Of a stretch of DNA of 64,000 bases, positions 25,718-34,575 are shown one piece after another (positions within the stretch are counted from its first letter, which is position 1; each line of letters starts with the position of its first letter). The translations under genes and the position numbers were made by a program. This DNA is from an uncultured Christensenella sp. (GTDB lineage: Bacteria; Bacillota; Clostridia; Christensenellales; UBA1242): NCBI GenBank assembly GCA_949293905.1, contig CASFFG010000001.1, positions 1-64,000 of the forward strand, written 5' to 3'. The notes beneath the pieces are model-generated. The model did no database searches and had not been told where the DNA came from. It saw only the letters and a program-made list of their open reading frames with translations.

Positions 25718-26470
25718 ATGAGAGAGATTGCCCTAGCGGTCGGGGTGCGAAACCGGGGAATGATTGAGTTTTTGCACGCCAATATTAAGGCAAAAATTGA
25801 TTTTTGTAAAAACATAATTACAAGTTATAGCGATAATAATTTTGTCTATCTTTTATTTGCGTGCGAAAATGAATTTTTTGATGCGTGTGAAACAATTCTA
25901 AGAGAGGTTATAATTGACTACATAGAAGGTGTCTATAAAGTCGAATATCTTAAACGCAAAATTAAAAATCCACTCTGTGATACTCTTACATTTAACGCCT
26001 ACATTAAAGTGTTAGCGATGTTTGATAGAGATAGCGATTTTAGTTTGCTAAATAAAATTATATTATTTAACCAAGCCTTCTTTTTAGATAGTTTCATTGA
26101 ATTCCGCTTAACCCCATTAAAACAGCATTGGGATAACCTCGCCGAACTATCAAGTGACAATCTAAACCTTTTCAATTCAGGTACATTTTTAGATATAATT
26201 AGGTTTTTAATAAACTCTATGGACAACACAGTCTATAAAGTGAAAATAGTTTGTCACGGCGAAAATTTTAGCGTTTATAACATGAAAAACAAAAACGCAC
26301 GAATTAAAAAAATCGCCGAGTGCGATAACGACCTAGATTTAATCACGAATGTGCTTTCATCTTGCCCTAATTATATTGATATCTATGTAAATCAAAGTGA
26401 ACCATATGAAGCAGTTAATTTTTTGAGCAATGTGTTTGCAAATAGACTTAAAATTTACATGAAAAACTGA
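25718..26470 (+). CDS. YtxC-like sporulation-associated protein
   Basis: The 250-residue helical protein starts at the ATG preceded by AGAGGT; an earlier ATG at 25673 lacks a ribosome binding site. The central block (KIILFNQAFFLDSFIEFRLTPLKQHWDNL) resembles the conserved FxxGFxxFRL region of the YtxC family, and members commonly lie just upstream of thrS in Bacillus and Clostridia, as here. YtxC is described only as a putative sporulation protein; its biochemical role is unknown. No membrane segment is evident. It is followed by a small gene and then the thrS T-box. Confidence 0.65.
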   Translation: MREIALAVGVRNRGMIEFLHANIKAKIDFCKNIITSYSDNNFVYLLFACENEFFDACETILREVIIDYIEGVYKVEYLKRKIKNPLCDTLTFNAYIKVLAMFDRDSDFSLLNKIILFNQAFFLDSFIEFRLTPLKQHWDNLAELSSDNLNLFNSGTFLDIIRFLINSMDNTVYKVKIVCHGENFSVYNMKNKNARIKKIAECDNDLDLITNVLSSCPNYIDIYVNQSEPYEAVNFLSNVFANRLKIYMKN

Positions 26471-26477
26471 CTACCTA

Positions 26478-26506
26478 TTGACATACTCCAAGTTTAGTTG
26501 TATAAT
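26478..26506 (+). promoter_or_regulatory. Promoter of the 123-residue gene
   Basis: TTGACA (26478-26483), a 17-nt spacer and a consensus TATAAT (26501-26506). An AAGGAG ribosome binding site follows. Confidence 0.8.
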
Positions 26507-26523
26507 AAAGCAAGGAGTTGGAT

Positions 26524-26895
26524 ATGATTAACTACTCGACGAAACTCACGCGTGCAGAAACACTTATGGTGTTGTACAACAATGCTAATAAATATGAAGG
26601 ACATGAGCAACTTATTATTCCAGGAATTGAGGTGGGAGATGAGATGGACATAAAGTCCGCAAATCGAATTATTGATTATATGCTATCTCACTTTGGAAAC
26701 GCATATTTTAGGACTTTCAACAATAGAATGTTGAACATTGATTTAACTGACGGGAAGTCGTTTGACGAGTCTTTATACAATGAATTTAACGGACTAACTA
26801 TGCGTCTTCCTAATGAAAACTACGCAAAAAATTGTTTAATCGAGTACTATGAAGATAAATTTTATCCAAAGGAACTAAAAAATTTCCCATATTAA
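26524..26895 (+). CDS. Hypothetical protein with a consensus promoter
   Basis: The 123-residue soluble protein has no recognised family. It is mildly acidic with mixed alpha/beta character and no Cys apart from one near the end; segments include GHEQLIIPGIEVGDEMD and YFRTFNNRMLNIDLTDG. The start at 26524 is set by AAGGAG at 7 nt spacing rather than the in-frame TTG two codons earlier. Near-consensus promoter and ribosome binding site suggest high expression. It sits between the YtxC-like gene and the thrS leader. Confidence 0.7.
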   Translation: MINYSTKLTRAETLMVLYNNANKYEGHEQLIIPGIEVGDEMDIKSANRIIDYMLSHFGNAYFRTFNNRMLNIDLTDGKSFDESLYNEFNGLTMRLPNENYAKNCLIEYYEDKFYPKELKNFPY

Positions 26896-26906
26896 TTTAA
26901 AATTAT

Positions 26907-26935
26907 TTGCAATTTTAAAAAATATGTGCTAGCAT
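26907..26935 (+). promoter_or_regulatory. Promoter of the T-box/thrS transcript
   Basis: TTGCAA (26907-26912), a 17-nt spacer ending in TGC (extended -10) and TAGCAT (26930-26935). Confidence 0.65.
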
Positions 26936-26941
26936 ATATTA

Positions 26942-27153
26942 AACTTAATAGACTATTTTTTGGACAAGTAGAGTACCTATCCCTGTTTACAGAGAGCGTC
27001 TGCCGGCTGAGATTGACGTAACATATAAGTATTTGAAACCACCAATTAGGTCAATGCGGGTGAATTCCCGAAAAATGAAGTTGGGTGCTTAACGCATCAA
27101 ATTGGGTGGAACCGCGGTAAATATCGTCCCTTACTTTTAGTAAGGTTTTTTTA
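26942..27153 (+). ncRNA. T-box riboswitch, threonine type
   Basis: tRNA-sensing leader controlling the downstream operon. Seen: the T-box core TGGGTGGAACCGCGG (27103-27117), a stem I region with AGTA on the 5' side and GAA followed by ACC (27035-27040) on the 3' side, and a terminator CCTTAC/GTAAGG (27129-27145) with T7. ACC, a Thr codon next to the loop-E-type GAA, is the likely specifier, matching thrS downstream. Uncharged tRNA-Thr is expected to stabilise the antiterminator and allow read-through. The specifier placement is by eye and less certain than the T-box itself. Confidence 0.92.
27129..27153 (+). terminator. T-box attenuator terminator
   Basis: CCTTAC, a 5-nt loop and GTAAGG followed by T7, immediately 3' of the T-box core. 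It is the default-off structure of the riboswitch. Confidence 0.85.
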
Positions 27154-27170
27154 TTTTAAAAGGAGATATT

Positions 27171-27723
27171 ATGAAAAATTATTTTATAATTCATGGAAGT
27201 TTTGGTTCTAGTCAAGAAAATTGGTTTCCATGGCTCGAAAACAAAATAATTGAGCGGGGGGGGGGTAAAAGTTGAAAACTTAGATTTCCCAGTAGGTGTA
27301 AACAATCAAACATATCTAAATTGGGAGATGGTTTTAAATTCTCAAAAGAGATTTTTAAACGAAGACACAACAGTGTTTTGCCATTCAATTTCATGCATAT
27401 TCTTAGTTAAGTATTGTATTAGAAATAATATAAAAATAAAACGAGCAATCTTTGTTTCAGGTTTTAATCAATACTTAGGTTTAGACGAAGATTTTGATGA
27501 TGTTAATTGCACGATGTTTACTTGCAGATTAGAAGAATTTAAAAATCTTTGCAAAGAGAGAATTTGCTATTATTCAAAGAATGACCCGTATGTTAAATTA
27601 GAAAAACTAGAAGAATTCGCTAATCAAGTCGACGCAAAAAAGATATGCATAGATAATGCGGGACATTTTAATGAAAAAGCAGGGTACACAAAATTTGAAG
27701 ATTTATTACAATATATTGATTAG
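27171..27723 (+). pseudogene. RBBP9/YdeN-like alpha/beta hydrolase, frameshifted in a G10 tract
   Basis: The ATG at 27171 follows AAAGGAG and encodes MKNYFIIHGSFGSSQENWFPWLENKIIERGG before a stop just past the run of ten G (27256-27265). The other frame continues VKVENLDFPVG and runs to the stop at 27723. With nine G (or six) the frame is continuous, giving about 183 residues. Family features: FIIHGSFGSSQENWFPWL at the start, nucleophile region FCHSISC, and the Asp and His regions KNDPYV and DNAGHFN. It may be a phase-variable gene, a real inactivation, or an assembly error in the homopolymer. It sits under T-box control directly upstream of thrS. Confidence 0.8.
27256..27265 (+). repeat. Homopolymeric G10 tract
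   Basis: Ten consecutive G inside a coding region of an AT-rich genome; I noticed no comparable G/C run elsewhere in the window. Slipped-strand changes of one base would switch the hydrolase frame on or off. Confidence 0.95.
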
Positions 27724-27739
27724 GTAAGGAGTTATATTT

Positions 27740-29488
27740 ATGTTAGAAAACGATGAAAAACAACAAATGTATAGACATAGTATGAGTCATGTACTCGCAA
27801 AGGCAATTAAGGAGTTATATCCTAATGTAAAACTCGCAATAGGGCCTGCGATAGACAATGGTTTTTACTACGATTTTGATAACTTAACTATTTCGCAAGA
27901 AGATTTTTCACGCATTGAAGATAAAATGAAGGAAATTATATCAAGAAATGAAGATTTTACGCGTGATGAAGTTAGCAGAGCGGAAGCGCTGAAATTATTT
28001 AAAGATGAACCTTATAAGACTGAACTTATAAATGAACTACCTAATGACGCGACTATTTCAGTATATCATACAGGGAGTGATTTTTACGACCTTTGCCGTG
28101 GACCACATGTAGAAAATACGAAATTTTTGCGCGGGTTCAGTTTTAAGATTAATAGAGTTAACGGAGCATACTGGCGCGGTAGTGAAAAAAATAAAATGTT
28201 AACGCGTATTTATGTTTACGGCTTTTTAAATAAGGACGATTTAAAAGAGTGCTTGCGCCTTGAAGCAGAAGCAAAAGAGCGCGACCATAGAAAACTAGGT
28301 AAAGACCTAAATATATTCATGTTTAATGACCTTGTAGGTAAAGGACTTCCAGTTTGGCTTCCTAATGGATATACTATCCGCCGTGCACTCAGTGACTATA
28401 TTATAGATAAGGAATTATCACTTGGTTATCAGCATGTTATGACTCCATCTCTTGGAAATGTAAATTTATATAAGACTTCTGGACATTGGGAGCACTATAA
28501 GGACGATATGTTCCCAGCAATGGAACTCGACGATGAGGCTTATGTACTGCGCCCAATGAATTGTCCGCACCATATGATGATATACAAAAATTTCCAACAT
28601 TCATACCGTGATTTGCCTGTGCGTATAGCCGAAATTGCTAACGATTTTAGATATGAAACGAGTGGAGCACTTTGTGGTATTGAGCGTACGCGTGCATTTA
28701 CGCAAAACGATAGTCATATATTCTGTCGCCCAGACCAAATTAAAGACGAAGTGGAAGGAGTAATAAAACTCATCTTAGATGTATATAAAGACTTCGGCTT
28801 GAAAAATTATAAATTTAGACTATCTCTTCGCGATAAAAATAATACTGAAAAATACTTCGGTAATGACGACTTGTGGGAGAAGAGCGAAACTGCCTTGCGT
28901 GAAATTTTAAAGGCAAGTGGAGCGGATTATTACGAGGCAGAGGGAGAAGCCGCTTTCTATGGACCAAAAATTGATGTGCAGGTTAAATCGGCTATCGGTC
29001 ATGACATCACACTTTCTACCGTGCAACTAGACTATCAACTCCCTGAAAAATTCGAATTAGAGTACATTGACGAACATGACAATCGCGTTCGTCCAGTGGT
29101 TATTCATAGGGCGGTATTCGGTTCACTCGATAGGTCCATTGCCTTCATTTTGGAAGAAACGAAAGGACTTCTTCCAGTTTGGTTAAGCCCAGTGCAAGTG
29201 AAGATTATAACCGTCAGCGAGAAAAATGACGAATACGCAAAATCAGTTTATTCGGCATTGAAATCTGCAAAAATCCGCGCCGAACTCGATTTATCTAACG
29301 AGAGCGTTGGGAAGAAAATTCGCTCGGCTGTTATGAGTAAAACGCCATATATCCTAGTCCTAGGCGATAGGGAAACGGAAGAAAAATCTGTTGCAGTCCG
29401 TATGCGCGGTGGTAAGGACACGACAACTATGTCTTTAGGCGACTTTAAATCTCTCGTCCTAAAACAAATCGAAGATAAGAGTTTATAA
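27740..29488 (+). CDS. thrS: Threonyl-tRNA synthetase lacking the TGS domain
   Basis: Charges tRNA-Thr. The 582-residue protein begins directly in the editing domain with YRHSMSHVLAKAI (HxxxH) and continues with the YHTGSDFYDLCRGPHV segment. The class II core has motif 2 RPMNCPHHMMIYK with zinc ligands, FTQNDSHIF and motif 3 GSLDRSIAFILEE; an anticodon-binding domain ends the protein. Usual bacterial ThrRS is about 640 residues with an N-terminal TGS domain of about 60 residues, missing here. The ATG has AGGAG at 7 nt spacing, so the start looks real. The gene is controlled by the Thr T-box together with the frameshifted hydrolase. Confidence 0.96.
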   Translation: MLENDEKQQMYRHSMSHVLAKAIKELYPNVKLAIGPAIDNGFYYDFDNLTISQEDFSRIEDKMKEIISRNEDFTRDEVSRAEALKLFKDEPYKTELINELPNDATISVYHTGSDFYDLCRGPHVENTKFLRGFSFKINRVNGAYWRGSEKNKMLTRIYVYGFLNKDDLKECLRLEAEAKERDHRKLGKDLNIFMFNDLVGKGLPVWLPNGYTIRRALSDYIIDKELSLGYQHVMTPSLGNVNLYKTSGHWEHYKDDMFPAMELDDEAYVLRPMNCPHHMMIYKNFQHSYRDLPVRIAEIANDFRYETSGALCGIERTRAFTQNDSHIFCRPDQIKDEVEGVIKLILDVYKDFGLKNYKFRLSLRDKNNTEKYFGNDDLWEKSETALREILKASGADYYEAEGEAAFYGPKIDVQVKSAIGHDITLSTVQLDYQLPEKFELEYIDEHDNRVRPVVIHRAVFGSLDRSIAFILEETKGLLPVWLSPVQVKIITVSEKNDEYAKSVYSALKSAKIRAELDLSNESVGKKIRSAVMSKTPYILVLGDRETEEKSVAVRMRGGKDTTTMSLGDFKSLVLKQIEDKSL

Positions 29489-29503
29489 ACCCATAATACT
29501 ATA

Positions 29504-29539
29504 AAAAGGAAGAACTTAAACATTCTTCCTTTTATTTTT
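29504..29539. terminator. Terminator after thrS
   Basis: AAAAGGAAGAA (29504-29514) pairs with TTCTTCCTTTT (29523-29533) around an 8-nt loop, then T-rich sequence. It may also serve the convergent gene. Confidence 0.88.
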
Positions 29540-29570
29540 TTATTCAAATGATTAATTGCAAAGTTAATTA

Positions 29571-30761
29571 TTAATCAACTTTATTTGTGTCGGTAGTACC
29601 ATCTTCGTCCAAAAGCGTGTCGATATCTTCCTCTATTGAAGTAAATGTTTGAGGGAATAATTGATAAAATCTGAAGATTTGGTCGTTTCCATAACTTGAA
29701 ACCGCGTTCTTTATTTCAACTAAATTCTCTTTACTTAAACGAGATTCAAATTTTTTTGCAAAATATACTAACTCATCACATTGAGGTGAATTATAATTTG
29801 TAAACATATATGTGATATATACTAAATCGGCTTTTGGGAAGGCTACTAAGAAATTTTCAATCTCATCAGCATCTGGTTTTTGTTGCATAAATTTCACAGA
29901 GATTGTCTTTAATGCTGATTCATCAATTTTTAACTGCAATGACTTAAAGAATTCGATAGTCTTATCTAAATTTAAAGGCAGAGATAAGAAAAGTTCTTTA
30001 ATTTTATTTAGGTCACAATATGGAATATTGTTAGCATATTTTATGACAATAGAGTGGTGATAAGCACTATATTGAGAAGTTGATACTACTTTAACAAATA
30101 TATCGGTTATTTTATCTATAACTTCATCCTTATTTTCACTTGCCGAGTATTTAATATATGTATCCGCTAAATTATAGATATCATTAGGCGACACAGTATC
30201 TAAAATATTGCCAATAGGATAAGATAGTAAATCTATCAACTTATCTATGGTTCTATCGATATATTTATAGCCGATTGCTTTACTAAATTCCATGTAAGTA
30301 TTAAAACTAGTCAAATACGATGCCAAAAATATATCGATTAATTTATCAACATGGCGCTTATTTAAATTTTTCGCTAAATAAGGTAGGACTTTACTTGGAC
30401 GTCCTATTGTCTCTAATTCCCCGCCATATAAATCATTCGATTTGTCAATAATTTTATCTTCAACAAAATTTACGAGAGCATTACCTTCTTCGGTTAAACT
30501 TCCGTCTGGGAGTGTGTGATGTAACATAACCTGTTTGTTCGTGTATTCAACCATTTCCGCTGGGGTATAAATGCGGTCTAAATATTCTAGCGGAAGTTCA
30601 ATTCCAAAGTTTTTAATACCAGATAAACTTCTTACAATTTCTAGTCCAACATTACCTTTTTCTTCCATTAATCGCTTAACATAACCTTGGAACTTTTCAT
30701 CATTCCCATGTCTAATGTAATAGTTTTTTAATTTGAATAATAATTCTTCTTTTTTATCCAT
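29571..30761 (-). CDS. Large helical hypothetical protein
   Basis: The 396-residue protein is predicted soluble and almost wholly helical by eye, with many Leu/Ile heptad-like segments and no signal peptide, membrane segment or recognisable catalytic motif. The middle has loosely repeated 35-40-residue helical units (for example KLIDLLSYPIGNILDTVSPNDIYNLADTYI and KIKELFLSLPLNLDKTIEFFKSL), so an alpha-solenoid or HEAT-like scaffold is possible. The C-terminus is acidic (DIDTLLDEDGTTDTNKVD). AAGGAG precedes the ATG. It stands alone between thrS and the alcohol dehydrogenase. No family recognised. Confidence 0.75.
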   Translation of the reverse strand: MDKKEELLFKLKNYYIRHGNDEKFQGYVKRLMEEKGNVGLEIVRSLSGIKNFGIELPLEYLDRIYTPAEMVEYTNKQVMLHHTLPDGSLTEEGNALVNFVEDKIIDKSNDLYGGELETIGRPSKVLPYLAKNLNKRHVDKLIDIFLASYLTSFNTYMEFSKAIGYKYIDRTIDKLIDLLSYPIGNILDTVSPNDIYNLADTYIKYSASENKDEVIDKITDIFVKVVSTSQYSAYHHSIVIKYANNIPYCDLNKIKELFLSLPLNLDKTIEFFKSLQLKIDESALKTISVKFMQQKPDADEIENFLVAFPKADLVYITYMFTNYNSPQCDELVYFAKKFESRLSKENLVEIKNAVSSYGNDQIFRFYQLFPQTFTSIEEDIDTLLDEDGTTDTNKVD

Positions 30762-30981
30762 AATTTTCTCCTTGGGGTGATTATATAACAGAAACCCATG
30801 GTTGTCAATATCAAAAATTTTAAAATTTGTTTGATTTTAAATAAAAACCCTTTAAAAATTCTTAAATTGAAAAATTTTAATCTTAAATTATGGATTAAAT
30901 AAAATTTTTCAACAAATTCTCAACAACTGTTTAGTTTTTCACTTAATTTTAAAGAAAAAAGGTAAATTTAAAATTTTTTGT

Positions 30982-31010
30982 TTGACTAAATTTTTTTATA
31001 ACCTTAGACT
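30982..31010 (+). promoter_or_regulatory. Probable promoter of the adh-aldh operon
   Basis: TTGACT (30982-30987), a 17-nt spacer and TAGACT (31005-31010). The leader is about 32 nt with an AAGGAG ribosome binding site. Confidence 0.55.
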
Positions 31011-31048
31011 TATTCAGTATAAAAATTGAATTAGACAAAGGAGATAAT

Positions 31049-32251
31049 ATGAATTTCTTTAAAAAATTGTATGCTAGGACATATCAAACTATTTTTAGGA
31101 TTGCAATTCCTATTTTACCATATCGCGAACCTAAAATTTTAAAATCAAATGTAGAAGTAGCAAACACCTTAAAGTTAGAAGGAAAGAGTAGAGTGCTTTT
31201 AGTTACTGATAAAGGAATTAATAGTTTAGGACTTACAAAAGCGCTTGAAGACGAACTATCAAATTCTAATATATCGGTCTTTAAATATGACGGAACGGTC
31301 GCTAACCCTACCACTAAGAATGTAGAAGAAGCACTAAATATGTATCATGAAAACAAATGTGACTCGCTTGTCGCTTTCGGTGGTGGTTCTGCCATGGACT
31401 GCGCAAAGGCAGTAGGCGCAAAGGTCGCTCGCCCCAAGAAGAGTTTAGGTAAGATGAAAGGTGTATTAAAGGTTATGAAGAAAATACCGCTTCTTATCGC
31501 TGTGCCTACGACTGCTGGGACGGGAAGTGAAACCACTCTTGCTGCTGTTATCACTGACGCGGAAACTAGGCATAAGTACGCAATAAATGACTTTCCGCTT
31601 ATCCCTAGATACGCGCTTCTTGACGCAAGTTTGACGGTAGGACTACCAAAATTTGTAACTGCAACAACTGGAATGGACGCACTAACTCACGCAATTGAAG
31701 CGTATATCGGTCGCAGTACAACTAAAAAGACACGCGACTGTGCACTAAAATCAGTTAAATTGATTTTCGAAAATTTACTCACAGCATACGAAGACGGGAA
31801 GAATATGACCGCGCGTGAGAATATGTTACACGCCTCCTACTTAGCGGGAGTTGCATTCACTGTATCTTATGTTGGTTATGTTCATGCGATTGCTCACTCA
31901 CTAGGCGGGAAATATAATACCGCTCATGGACTTGCAAACGCTGTAATTCTTCCTTATATGCTGAAAAAATACGGTCGTAAGATTTATAAAAAGTTGTATG
32001 AGATGGGAGTGTACGCAGGACTCTTTGATAAATCAGTATCGCACGAAGTGGGAGCAAAATTGTTCATTGAAAAGATTGAAGAAATGAATAAAAATTTAGA
32101 TCTTCCTACTCATTTAGATGATATTAAGAGCGAAGATATTCCTGAACTGGCAAAGACGGCCGAAAAGGAAGGGAACCCGCTATATCCAGTGCCTGTCATG
32201 TATACAGCAAAGGAATTAGAAGAAATTTATCGTGAGGTGAAAGGTGAATAA
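31049..32251 (+). CDS. Iron-containing alcohol dehydrogenase
   Basis: NAD(P)-dependent group III alcohol dehydrogenase interconverting alcohols and aldehydes. The 400-residue protein has the nucleotide loop FGGGSAMDCAKAV, VPTTAGTGSETT, and the metal-binding stretch GMDALTHAIEAYIG ... HAIAHSLGGKYNTAHGLANAVILP, with the conserved Asp and three His. The N-terminal 20 residues (FFKKLYARTYQTIFRI) form an amphipathic or basic-hydrophobic segment that could touch the membrane. It overlaps the aldehyde dehydrogenase gene by 8 nt, forming an alcohol/aldehyde/acid module. The direction in vivo is unknown. Confidence 0.94.
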   Translation: MNFFKKLYARTYQTIFRIAIPILPYREPKILKSNVEVANTLKLEGKSRVLLVTDKGINSLGLTKALEDELSNSNISVFKYDGTVANPTTKNVEEALNMYHENKCDSLVAFGGGSAMDCAKAVGAKVARPKKSLGKMKGVLKVMKKIPLLIAVPTTAGTGSETTLAAVITDAETRHKYAINDFPLIPRYALLDASLTVGLPKFVTATTGMDALTHAIEAYIGRSTTKKTRDCALKSVKLIFENLLTAYEDGKNMTARENMLHASYLAGVAFTVSYVGYVHAIAHSLGGKYNTAHGLANAVILPYMLKKYGRKIYKKLYEMGVYAGLFDKSVSHEVGAKLFIEKIEEMNKNLDLPTHLDDIKSEDIPELAKTAEKEGNPLYPVPVMYTAKELEEIYREVKGE

Positions 32252-33617
32252 AGTAGAGATAGATAAGATTTTAGCGCGTCAAAGAAAATTTTTTAGCGAA
32301 AGTCGTCCAGATGTAAAGACCAGAAAAGACGCACTAAAATTGTTATATAAAAACATTAAAGAGATGACTCCGCAAATTTGTGAAGCACTAAAACTAGATT
32401 TGAATAAGAGTGAAACAGAATCGTATATGACCGAGATAGGAATAGTGCTAGGCGAGATAAGTCATATGTTGAAGCATGTAAAAAGTTATGCTCATATTCA
32501 GCCAGAATATACTCCAATCTCAAATTTCCCAGCAAAAAGTTATACTATGCCGTGTGCGTATGGAATGGTGCTAATTATAAGTCCGTGGAACTATCCTTTT
32601 ATGCTCGCGATTGAACCGCTCGTTGACGCAATCGCTGCTGGAAATACGGCGGTAATTAAACCTAGCGAATTTTCGCCGAACACTTCTAAGGTTATAGAAG
32701 ACCTTATTCATAGAACTTTTGAGAGTATGTATGTAGATGTTGTGCAGGGTGCGGTTGAAGAATGTACTTATCTTTTAGACCAAGATTTTGACTACATATT
32801 CTTTACGGGTAGCACAAGGGTGGGGAAAATTGTGATGCAAAAAGCAGCAGAACATTTTACGCCTGTAACATTAGAGATGGGCGGAAAAAGTCCGTGTATA
32901 GTAGATAGTACCGCAAATTTAAAACTTACTGCGAAGCGAATTGTGTTTGGAAAATTTTTAAATGCAGGACAAACATGCGTTGCGCCAGACTACTTGTATT
33001 GCGACGAAAAAATTAAAGACAAATTAATCCATGAAATTGCTCGTGAAATTGTCCTTCAGTACTCGGTTGACCCTATTTCAAACAAAAATTTCCCACGCAT
33101 AATAAACGAAAAACAATACAATAGATTGAAAAATTTAATCGACAAAGATAGTGTAGTTTTTGGCGGAAAATTTGATGACAAAAAATTAAAGATGGAACCA
33201 TCGATTTTATCTGCTGATTTTGATAGTGAAATTATGCAAAACGAAATTTTTGGGCCACTTCTTCCAGTAGTAACTTTTAAGTCAATAGATGAAGCAATCG
33301 AACAAGTTAATAAGAAAAATAAACCACTCGCACTTTACATATTCTCGAACGACAAAGCAACTCAACAAAAAGTTTTAAATAGTTGCGATTTCGGTGGTGG
33401 TTGTATAAATGATACAATCATGCATATTGCTAACGGAAATCTTCCTTTCGGTGGAATTAAGCAGAGCGGAATAGGTGCGTATCATGGCAAACACGGATTT
33501 GATACTTTTACTCATTATAAGAGTATCGTACATAAGGCAAATTGGTTAGACCTTCCAATGCGCTATCAGCCATTTAATAAATTCAAAGAATTTTTAATAA
33601 AATTATTTTTAAGATAA
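32244..33617 (+). CDS. Aldehyde dehydrogenase, ALDH3 (fatty-aldehyde) type
   Basis: Oxidises aldehydes to acids with NAD(P). The 457-residue length and the opening RQRKFFSESRPDVKTRKDAL are those of class 3 ALDH. Seen: SPWNYPF, the general-base Glu in LEMGGKSP, the catalytic Cys in NAGQTCVAPDY and the EIFGPLLPV stretch. The C-terminus ends in a short hydrophobic/basic tail (FKEFLIKLFLR) that might bind membranes, as in fatty aldehyde dehydrogenases. The start is GTG with AGGTGA before it, overlapping the alcohol dehydrogenase gene. A YhhN-type lysoplasmalogenase follows. Confidence 0.94.
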   Translation: MNKVEIDKILARQRKFFSESRPDVKTRKDALKLLYKNIKEMTPQICEALKLDLNKSETESYMTEIGIVLGEISHMLKHVKSYAHIQPEYTPISNFPAKSYTMPCAYGMVLIISPWNYPFMLAIEPLVDAIAAGNTAVIKPSEFSPNTSKVIEDLIHRTFESMYVDVVQGAVEECTYLLDQDFDYIFFTGSTRVGKIVMQKAAEHFTPVTLEMGGKSPCIVDSTANLKLTAKRIVFGKFLNAGQTCVAPDYLYCDEKIKDKLIHEIAREIVLQYSVDPISNKNFPRIINEKQYNRLKNLIDKDSVVFGGKFDDKKLKMEPSILSADFDSEIMQNEIFGPLLPVVTFKSIDEAIEQVNKKNKPLALYIFSNDKATQQKVLNSCDFGGGCINDTIMHIANGNLPFGGIKQSGIGAYHGKHGFDTFTHYKSIVHKANWLDLPMRYQPFNKFKEFLIKLFLR

Positions 33618-33876
33618 AAAACTTTAAAAAACTATTAAATTTTTGTAAATTTTATAAAATTTTTATTTAAATTTATAATTTTTAATAAAAAAACGATGGG
33701 GAAATAATAAAAATTAATTTTTAGATATTAAAGATACATTGAAAAATAGTTTTTTATCAAAAATTTTAAAAAATATCAAAAAATATATGAAAAATAACTA
33801 AAAAATCATAAAATTTCATTAAATTTATAAAAATTTTTATGATTTTAATAAGTAATTTAATAAAAAAGGAATTATT

Positions 33877-34575
33877 ATGAGTAAATTAAAATTAATTAAT
33901 ATTTTAAACTTTATTTTGCTTGCTCTTATTATCGCAGGTGATGTTTTATATATCATTTTTGATAGTATTTATTTGAAGGGAATTACTAGCGCACTATTTG
34001 TTATAACAGGACTTATCAACGTAATTTTTGTAATTAGAAATACTAACGAAGATAAGCGCTTTCCTATCGCAATGCTAGTAGGCTTATTCTTCGCTTTCCT
34101 AGGCGATATTGTTCTAGAATTACATTTTATAACTGGTGCGATTTTATTTGCAGTCGGTCACATTTTCTTCTTCATCTCATATTCGTTTATCGAAAAATTT
34201 AGTTTTAAAGATTTAATATCAGGGGCAATAATTTTTGTTCCATCTATGCTTATTATTGTTCTACTTCCGTGCTTTAATTTTAATGGAATAGTTATGGAAA
34301 TTGTCGCAGTGGTCTATGCTCTAATTATATCTTTAATGGTTGGTAAAGCGGTTACAAATTTAATTCGTAATCGCTCGCTAAAAAATCTACTTATAGTTAT
34401 CGGTAGCACGCTATTCTTCTTCTCGGATTTAATGCTATTATTCAATGTTTTCAGTACAATTGATAGCACAGTGTTTGGAATACTTTGTCTTGCCACATAC
34501 TATCCAGCCGAATTTATTTTAGCGTATTCAATACTACATAAAAACGAAAAACAAAAAGGAGTTACTAATGATTAA
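33877..34575 (+). CDS. YhhN/TMEM86-family membrane protein (lysoplasmalogenase)
   Basis: The 232-residue protein has about eight membrane helices. Family hallmarks: FFAFLGDIVLE in helix three, FAVGHIFFFISY, and the late FFFSDLMLLFN with a conserved Asp. Characterised YhhN/TMEM86 proteins hydrolyse the vinyl-ether bond of lysoplasmalogens, releasing a fatty aldehyde. This makes the adjacent ALDH3-like enzyme and alcohol dehydrogenase plausible partners. It overlaps the next membrane protein gene by 8 nt. The 259 nt upstream are extremely AT-rich with a weak hairpin; no clear promoter was seen, only an AAGGA ribosome binding site. Confidence 0.82.
   Translation: MSKLKLINILNFILLALIIAGDVLYIIFDSIYLKGITSALFVITGLINVIFVIRNTNEDKRFPIAMLVGLFFAFLGDIVLELHFITGAILFAVGHIFFFISYSFIEKFSFKDLISGAIIFVPSMLIIVLLPCFNFNGIVMEIVAVVYALIISLMVGKAVTNLIRNRSLKNLLIVIGSTLFFFSDLMLLFNVFSTIDSTVFGILCLATYYPAEFILAYSILHKNEKQKGVTND

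Noticed and set aside
33640..33876. An origin-like or attachment site in the extremely AT-rich gap before the YhhN gene
   Set aside because: Only low-complexity A/T sequence and a weak hairpin are visible; no DnaA boxes, tRNA fragment or direct-repeat pair supports such a site.
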